DNA from: Micropruina glycogenica
Lineage (GTDB): Bacteria > Actinomycetota > Actinomycetes > Propionibacteriales > Propionibacteriaceae
Assembly: GCF_039524395.1 (NCBI RefSeq)
Contig: NZ_BAAAGO010000042.1
Length of the DNA: 64,000 nucleotides
Strand: one strand, 5' to 3'
Shown here: positions 59,506 to 64,000 of the stretch, piece after piece
How the letters are laid out: each line of letters begins with the position of its first letter
Position numbering within the stretch: the stretch's first letter is position 1
Made by a program: the position numbers and the translations under genes
The notes under the pieces: model-generated
The model's input: only the letters and a program-made list of their open reading frames with translations
Databases searched by the model: none
Told to the model about the DNA's origin: nothing

Positions 59506-61098
59506 TTATGGTGCCACGATGTCCGAGACCTGCGATATCGCATCCCAGGAGCGTGCGTGAACCGTGGAGCGGTGTTGCTCTTCGTCGCTCGGCATCGTCG
59601 CCATCAGTTTCGCTGCGATCCGGCCAGCAACCACGGGCGCCGCAAACGATGTACCGCTCCACACAGCGAACTGCCCAGTGAAGTCGTCCGGATCGATGTT
59701 CTCGCGAATGTGCCCGTCGTACTCCAGGCGCGCGGCAGGCAGATAGCCGCCTTGGAAGGCTGGAAGGGTGCTCATCACGGAGGCACCGGACGCCCACGCG
59801 CGGACCCAAGGCCCCGTGTTGCTGAACAAGGCTTCGGTGCTGTTCGGATTGAGTGCGCCGACTGAAACGATCGGAAGCCTGAAGCGGACGACATTCTCAG
59901 AGCCACCCTCGCTTGGGCGCCAGGGGCCGAGCGCTGCCGGATACTGTGGCCGGGCGGTCGACTCGTTGCCCGCGGCGCAGACGACGGTCGTTCCCATCAC
60001 ACCCAGAGCTCCGAGTAGTCCGCCGACCAGGTACTCGGTCAACGTGTCGTCTGCAGACTCGTGGAAGAAGCCCAACGACAGGCTCAAAACGTCGATACGC
60101 AGCCCCCCTTCCTCGCGGTCGTAGTACTTGCGAACAAGCTCAACCACACCGATCAAGGCTGCGATCACGCGTGTCTCGGCCGCTGGACCTTCGGAGTCCA
60201 CGATGCGCCACGAGTAGATGTCGGCGTCGGGGCAGGCTTGATGAATCAGACCCGCGATGAAGGTGCCGTGACCGGAGTTCGTATCGAGTTCGCCGTCCAA
60301 CGGCCCCGACAGATCGCCCCAGGTCTCGGGGTCAGTGTTGGGGTCAAGGGGCGTCAGGCTCGGCGTGTCCTCTGTGACCACATTGGTCAACCAAGGGTGG
60401 GTGCCCACCCCCGTGTCCATGATGGCGACATGGGGTCGGACGGCGACCTTCTTGTGTCGGCAGGGAGGCTCTCCGATGTAGCTGATCGGCTGGCGGCCGC
60501 CGGACCCTTGCCGCGCGTAGCTTGACGGAGCGTCGTGCGGTTCCCAAATGGGGTGTGGTTCCCAGATCGGGTGTGGTTCCCAGATGGGATGCGGTTCCCA
60601 GATCGGTGACGTCATGAGCAGGTGGTCCAGACCCACTCCCACGAGTGCGTGAACTCCAGTTTCGGCTCGCGCCAGCTGCAGCAACACCCAGGCGTCCGGT
60701 GCGGAGGCTGCAACACCGGGAATCACCTCCAAAAGGAGTCGAGCCAACCCGAGTTCGACACGCTCGTCCGGGCGCTCAGGGTTGGGTACTCGTACGCGCG
60801 GGGACTGGAACTTCTCGTCGACTGTGACCCGCCAACCCTTGAGTTCGCCGGCCTTGCTCAGAATGGGTAGCACCTCGTCCAACCGATCGAGAGCGACAAT
60901 CAGGCGATTGCCCACGTAGACCGTCGGGCGCGGGGTGATGCCATCAACTTGCATCGCGCTGCCGGGATCCAACACCCGTCCGGACAGCGGTTCGATCATT
61001 GATCGGGGCGGAACCACTGGATCGCGGTCCATCCGGTCGCGAGGCTGGCGGGGTGCCGTGGCGGGCTTGTCTTGTTCGGGCGTCTCGTAATCGCTCAT
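59506..61098 (-). CDS. Subtilisin-like (S8) serine protease with PIWEPH repeats
   Basis: 530 residues. The catalytic triad is Asp228 (VAIMDTGVG), His277 (NSGHGTFIAGLIH) and Ser484 (SGTSFAAPVVAG), with oxyanion Asn378 (CAAGNES). No signal peptide or membrane segment, so it is cytoplasmic unless exported unusually. Residues 1-160 form a unique N-terminal domain (TVYVGNRLIVALDRLDEVLP...ALVGVGLDHLLM), then residues 165-188 are four exact copies of PIWEPH, then the protease. The repeat sits where a propeptide boundary might be. It overlaps no gene but is 5 bases from CHAT. Confidence 0.93.
   Translation of the reverse strand: MSDYETPEQDKPATAPRQPRDRMDRDPVVPPRSMIEPLSGRVLDPGSAMQVDGITPRPTVYVGNRLIVALDRLDEVLPILSKAGELKGWRVTVDEKFQSPRVRVPNPERPDERVELGLARLLLEVIPGVAASAPDAWVLLQLARAETGVHALVGVGLDHLLMTSPIWEPHPIWEPHPIWEPHPIWEPHDAPSSYARQGSGGRQPISYIGEPPCRHKKVAVRPHVAIMDTGVGTHPWLTNVVTEDTPSLTPLDPNTDPETWGDLSGPLDGELDTNSGHGTFIAGLIHQACPDADIYSWRIVDSEGPAAETRVIAALIGVVELVRKYYDREEGGLRIDVLSLSLGFFHESADDTLTEYLVGGLLGALGVMGTTVVCAAGNESTARPQYPAALGPWRPSEGGSENVVRFRLPIVSVGALNPNSTEALFSNTGPWVRAWASGASVMSTLPAFQGGYLPAARLEYDGHIRENIDPDDFTGQFAVWSGTSFAAPVVAGRIAAKLMATMPSDEEQHRSTVHARSWDAISQVSDIVAP
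60535..60606 (-). repeat. Four 18-bp repeats encoding PIWEPH
   Basis: The four units differ only at synonymous positions (CCG/CCC, ATC/ATT, CCG/CCA, CAT/CAC), so the protein text is exactly repeated while the DNA is not. This is consistent with selection on the peptide. Confidence 0.9.
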
Positions 61099-61128
61099 CA
61101 GTCGGTGTCCTCGGGGGTAGCAGTGAAC

Positions 61129-61611
61129 TCAGATCTCGAACAGGGTGGTGCGAAAGGCGGGGTCGCTGCCGGCGGCGACCAGGTCGAGCCTGGTCAGGCC
61201 TGAGGGCACGTTGGCGAACTCGAACCGGCCGTGGCTGCCGACCGGCGAGGTCGCGGTGCCGTGTTCTTGCCACAGCGAGGCCGTGAGTTCGGCGGCGGCG
61301 TCTTTGGCGTCGGCGGCACGCACCACCCAGCCGTCGATGCGGCGGTGCCCGTCGTCGATGGGGCTGACCCGTAGCATCACGGTGACGCCCGACGCGGTGA
61401 ACTCGAGCACGAGCTTCTGGTCGTCGCCGCTGCGCACGCCGGCGAGCTGCTGCGAGCGATGCACCATCGTGAGCAGCTCGTACTCCAGCTCCAGGTCTTC
61501 CAGGGCCACGGCCACCAGAATCTTCTCGGTCAGCCCGCTGGGTACCGGGTCAAGTTCTTCGAACGTCCGCTTCAGGGCGTCCAACATGGGGTCACGGTCG
61601 AAGCCATTCAT
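61129..61611 (-). CDS. Hypothetical protein coupled to sigma factor
   Basis: 160 residues from ATG 61611, overlapping the sigma-factor stop (ATGA, 61608-61611). N-terminal helices (FDRDPMLDALKRTFEELDPV, PSGLTEKILVAVALEDLELE), then a beta-rich part: LVLEFTASGVTVMLRVSPID and SHGRFEFANVPSGLTRLDLV, the latter like a carboxypeptidase regulatory-type strand pair. No membrane helix or zinc motif, so not a standard anti-sigma factor, though position would fit a sigma regulator. Between it and the S8 gene are 30 bases. Confidence 0.75.
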   Translation of the reverse strand: MNGFDRDPMLDALKRTFEELDPVPSGLTEKILVAVALEDLELEYELLTMVHRSQQLAGVRSGDDQKLVLEFTASGVTVMLRVSPIDDGHRRIDGWVVRAADAKDAAAELTASLWQEHGTATSPVGSHGRFEFANVPSGLTRLDLVAAGSDPAFRTTLFEI

Positions 61612-62207
61612 AGCTGGCCACCTTTCTCGAGCGAGCTGCGCAGTTTGTCGAGGCAGCGGCGTCGGGTGGGGCCGATGCTGCCCACGGGCATGTTCAAGTC
61701 CTTGGCGAGCCCCGCATAGTCGGGACGGTCGTCGAACGCCACGATGCGCAGCAACCGCTGGCACCGCTCGTCAAGGGTCTGCACGTGCTCCCACAAGATG
61801 GAGCTGCCCAGTTCCTCCAGGGCACTGGTTTCTGCCGCCTTGGACGTCGGCAGGCCGGCGGCCAACTGCACGTCGTCAACGGCCAGCGTCTTGGCGTCGC
61901 TCGACTTGGCCCGCCACGCGGTGCGCCGGGCGGTGGTCAGCAACCATCCGCCGATCGCGGCCGCCTCGCTGACCTGATGGCCGCTGCGTACCAACGCCAG
62001 CCAGGTGTTCTGCACGGCGTCCTCTGCCGCTGCCTGGCTCAACCCGTACGCCCGCACCGTGTGCCACAGCACGGGGGTCATCAGTTTGACCAACTCGTCG
62101 AGGGCGGCCGACTCGCCGCCCTGCCAACGCGCGAAGCAGGACGCTGCCCGTACCCAGACGGAGGTTTCCGCCGCGTCCGAGCGACCTGCCACATCAGATG
62201 CAGCCAT
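61608..62207 (-). CDS. Sigma-70-family (ECF-like) RNA polymerase sigma factor
   Basis: 199 residues from ATG 62207. Region 2: ALDELVKLMTPVLWHTVRAY, LSQAAAEDAVQNTWLALVRS, GGWLLTTARRTAWRAK. Region 4: LDERCQRLLRIVAFDDRPDY, LAKDLNMPVGSIGPTRRRCL. It should direct RNA polymerase to a small set of promoters, probably including its own. It heads the four-gene unit ending in the CHAT protease. The upstream divergent gap contains a hairpin at 62306-62327. The start codon is chosen by the region 2 spacing; a further in-frame ATG upstream is weaker. Confidence 0.9.
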   Translation of the reverse strand: MAASDVAGRSDAAETSVWVRAASCFARWQGGESAALDELVKLMTPVLWHTVRAYGLSQAAAEDAVQNTWLALVRSGHQVSEAAAIGGWLLTTARRTAWRAKSSDAKTLAVDDVQLAAGLPTSKAAETSALEELGSSILWEHVQTLDERCQRLLRIVAFDDRPDYAGLAKDLNMPVGSIGPTRRRCLDKLRSSLEKGGQL

Positions 62208-62305
62208 CACTGTCCCTGTTCCCACATCGCTCAGGAGCCAACCCCAAGGCTTCTGATACCTGCGCAGCGCATCAATGCTGCTCACCAATCAGCGGTGTAG
62301 CAGAA

Positions 62306-62327
62306 ACCTACCCCTTTGGGCGTAGGT
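62306..62327. promoter_or_regulatory. Inverted repeat in the sigma / M48 divergent promoter
   Basis: ACCTACCCC and GGG-c-GTAGGT flank TTT, a near-perfect hairpin 100 bases before the sigma-factor start and 22 before the M48 gene start. It could be an operator shared by both genes. Confidence 0.45.
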
Positions 62328-62348
62328 GGGGCAGGGCACACTGGGGTG

Positions 62349-63419
62349 ATGGGTGACACCTCACGTATTCGCCTCGCGTCGATCAGTTCACGCGCCTGGG
62401 AACACCCCGCCGACCGCGGCGCGCTGGTGGCGCTGCGCAAGTTGCAGGGGTTCGACCTGATTCTCAAGCAGCTCTCGGGCTTTCTCAACGAACGGGCCGT
62501 GCGCATGCTGATGCTGGGTTCGGCGGTGCGCGCCGACGAGCGGCAGTTCGCCCGCGTGTACCGGCTCTACCGCGAGGCCGGTGACGCCCTGGACGCCGGC
62601 GCTCTGCCCGAACTGTTCGTGCGGGCCGACCCCACCATCAACGCGATGGCCATCGGGCTCGACAAGCCGATCATCGTGCTCAACTCGGGCTTGATCGACG
62701 TGATGGACGACGACGAGCTGCGGTTCGTGCTCGGCCACGAGTTGGGGCACGTGCTGAGCGGGCACGCGGTGTACCGCACGCTGCTCGGGGTGATGCTGGC
62801 GCTGTCGTCGACGTTCCTGGCGATTCCGTTCGGGGCGCTGGGTGCGCGGGCGGTGATCGCGGCGCTGCTCGAATGGCAGCGCAAGTCGGAACTCTCGGGC
62901 GACCGGGCCGGGTTGCTGGCCGGGCAACAACCCGAGGTGGCGCTGCGTGCGCACATGAAGATGGCCAGCGGCGGCCGCATCGACGAACTCGACGCCGAGG
63001 CGTTTCTGGAACAGGCGGGCGAGTACCACGCCAACGACGACGTACGCGACGTGCTGCTGCGCGTGCTGATCGTCGAAACCCAGACCCACCCGTTCGCCGT
63101 CGTGCGAGCCGGTGAACTCGACCGCTGGGTCAAGTCGGGGACGTACGGGGCGATCCTGGCCGGCGACTACCCCCGGCGCGAAGACGACGCGTCGGCCAGC
63201 ATGTCCGACGAGGCGGCGGCAGCGGCGGCGTCGTACACCGAGGAGTTCAAGCGTTTCGACGCCAGTCTCGGCGGGCTCTTCGGCGACATCGGTCACGGGT
63301 TGGGCCAGGCGCGCGACTGGGTGGCCGACCGGCTGCGCGACCTCAGCGAGCCACGGGGCAGAGATCGTCGCGAGCCGCGGGATCGAAACGACAGAACGTC
63401 GGGGCCGCATGGTTGGTGA
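62349..63419 (+). CDS. M48-family zinc metallopeptidase
   Basis: 356 residues from ATG 62349. HELGH motif is at 130-134 (VLGHELGHVLSGH) with the third ligand at Glu181 or Asp185 (RKSELSGDRAG). Two membrane helices follow HELGH (LLGVMLALSSTFLAIPFGAL). Homologues (HtpX-like) degrade membrane proteins under stress. There is no N-terminal helix pair as in HtpX. A long charged tail ends the protein. Divergent from the sigma factor. Confidence 0.9.
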   Translation: MGDTSRIRLASISSRAWEHPADRGALVALRKLQGFDLILKQLSGFLNERAVRMLMLGSAVRADERQFARVYRLYREAGDALDAGALPELFVRADPTINAMAIGLDKPIIVLNSGLIDVMDDDELRFVLGHELGHVLSGHAVYRTLLGVMLALSSTFLAIPFGALGARAVIAALLEWQRKSELSGDRAGLLAGQQPEVALRAHMKMASGGRIDELDAEAFLEQAGEYHANDDVRDVLLRVLIVETQTHPFAVVRAGELDRWVKSGTYGAILAGDYPRREDDASASMSDEAAAAAASYTEEFKRFDASLGGLFGDIGHGLGQARDWVADRLRDLSEPRGRDRREPRDRNDRTSGPHGW

Positions 63420-63484
63420 CCACCCGCTGATCGAGCTCGTCGAGATCCTGGTGAGGGGTTTCGACGAGCTCGACCAACGACCCT

Positions 63485-63687
63485 GTCATTCCGGGCGACG
63501 CCGGGGTCTCGGTCGCGCGGAGATTCCGGGGCAAGCCCGGAATGGACGGGATGCCTGCGCTGAACGACTCTGGGCGGACGCCGGGATCTCGACGAGCTCG
63601 ACCAGCGACCTCTGTCATCCCGGCGGACGCCGGGATCTCGACGAGCTCGACCAGCGACCCTGTCATCCCGGCGGACGCCGGGATCTC
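63485..63687. repeat. Cluster of palindromic and CTCGACGAGCTCGACCAG repeats
   Basis: Palindrome units at 63485-63510, 63520-63547 (reverse), 63614-63639 and 63662-63687. CTCGACGAGCTCGACCAGCG separates the last two, which are 48 bases apart and nearly identical. The block runs right up to the stop of the convergent hydrolase gene. Confidence 0.85.
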
Positions 63688-63688
63688 G

Positions 63689-64000
63689 TCAGCCGACCGG
63701 CAGGTGCCGGCCCAGAAACTCCATCGTGCGTTCGCGGGCCGGTTCTGAGGCCGCTTCGTCGTAGAACAGCGGGTTCGGGTTGTCGAACGCGTGACCTGCG
63801 CCCTCGTAGGTGAAGAACTCGACCTCGTGGCCGGTGGCGGTGACCGCCTGCTCGATGGTCTCGACCACGTCGCGGGAAAAGAACGTGTCGGCCAGGCCCC
63901 AGTGGTGCTGGCTGGGGCAGGTGATCTTCGGCGCCAGCGCCAACAGGCCGGGCAGGGCTGAGCCGTAGTAGCAGACCAGGGCGTCGGGCGTGTTGCGGGC
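63689..64000 (-). CDS. Dienelactone hydrolase family protein, 3' part
   Basis: The gene runs off the right edge. The 103 residues present end in HLPVG. They include LVCYYGSALPGLLALAPKIT, which carries the family's strand-loop text, HHWGLADTFF (acid Asp), and TYEGAGHAFDNPN with the catalytic His. The nucleophile Cys/Ser lies outside the window. Hydrolases of this family open dienelactones or cleave related esters; the substrate is not known here. Confidence 0.85.
   Translation of the reverse strand, partial: ARNTPDALVCYYGSALPGLLALAPKITCPSQHHWGLADTFFSRDVVETIEQAVTATGHEVEFFTYEGAGHAFDNPNPLFYDEAASEPARERTMEFLGRHLPVG

Overview
The window is high-GC, densely coded DNA. The translations, the frequent GTG/TTG starts and the conserved blocks tig / clpP1-clpP2-clpX / valS / folC-DUF4233-ndk / rne point to an actinobacterium (Actinomycetota). 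A Propionibacteriales-like lineage is my best guess, but genus cannot be set from sequence alone. Genes sit in short operons with many 4-bp ATGA or GTGA stop-start overlaps.

Layout. 1-830: the end of a probable integrated element, with a PIN-toxin fragment followed by a 25-nt copy of a proline-tRNA 3' end and a hairpin terminator. 1-8.9 kb: accessory metabolism (DHA2 efflux pump, a rearranged MFS pseudogene, YggS, topoisomerase IB, a DUF6328 membrane protein, an XRE regulator with a cupin remnant and an aldo/keto reductase, a PPOX-fold protein). 9.0-13.3 kb: an RND efflux permease with an unusual coiled-coil insertion, divergent from a MarR regulator. 13.4-14.5 kb: GNAT and RHH-VOC pair. 14.8-24.0 kb: tRNA-Gly, trigger factor, two secreted/lipoproteins, ClpP1-ClpP2-ClpX, a LuxR regulator, HPr and PTS enzyme I. 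24.3-35.1 kb: valS with a lipoprotein, ArsR with a decayed AHSA1 partner, a DsbA/DsbA/MauE disulfide cluster, folC-DUF4233-ndk-CPBP protease-uridine kinase. 35.5-41.7 kb: a complete six-gene Mrp Na+/H+ antiporter operon (A/B fused, then C-D-E-F-G). 41.8-51.2 kb: SulP transporter, VapBC-type pair, RNase E/G, a decayed cation-diffusion facilitator, DUF445 and TM2 proteins. 51.2-57.0 kb: HAD and pentapeptide-repeat proteins, NAD synthetase, DUF2207-like protein, alpha/beta hydrolase. 57.1-62.2 kb: a four-gene cassette of sigma factor, small coupled protein, subtilisin-like protease with a fourfold PIWEPH repeat, and TPR-CHAT protease. 62.3-64.0 kb: M48 metallopeptidase and the end of a dienelactone hydrolase.

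Working together. Trigger factor and ClpXP1P2 form the protein quality-control core, with a good ClgR-box match before clpP1. HPr and EI feed phosphate to sugar permeases encoded elsewhere. The Mrp complex handles Na+/pH. The DsbA/MauE trio probably oxidises exported proteins. The sigma/S8/CHAT cassette is the strongest candidate for a poorly described system, because it joins a transcription switch to two proteases.

Intergenic space is full of repeats. One family has the core GGGGACGGTTC, as 35-nt hairpins and 23-25-nt tandem arrays. A second is the palindrome built on TCATCCCGGCG. A third carries GAGCTTGTCGAGA-like motifs. Four accessory genes (MFS, cupin, AHSA1, CDF) are broken while all housekeeping genes are intact, which suggests real decay of accessory DNA.
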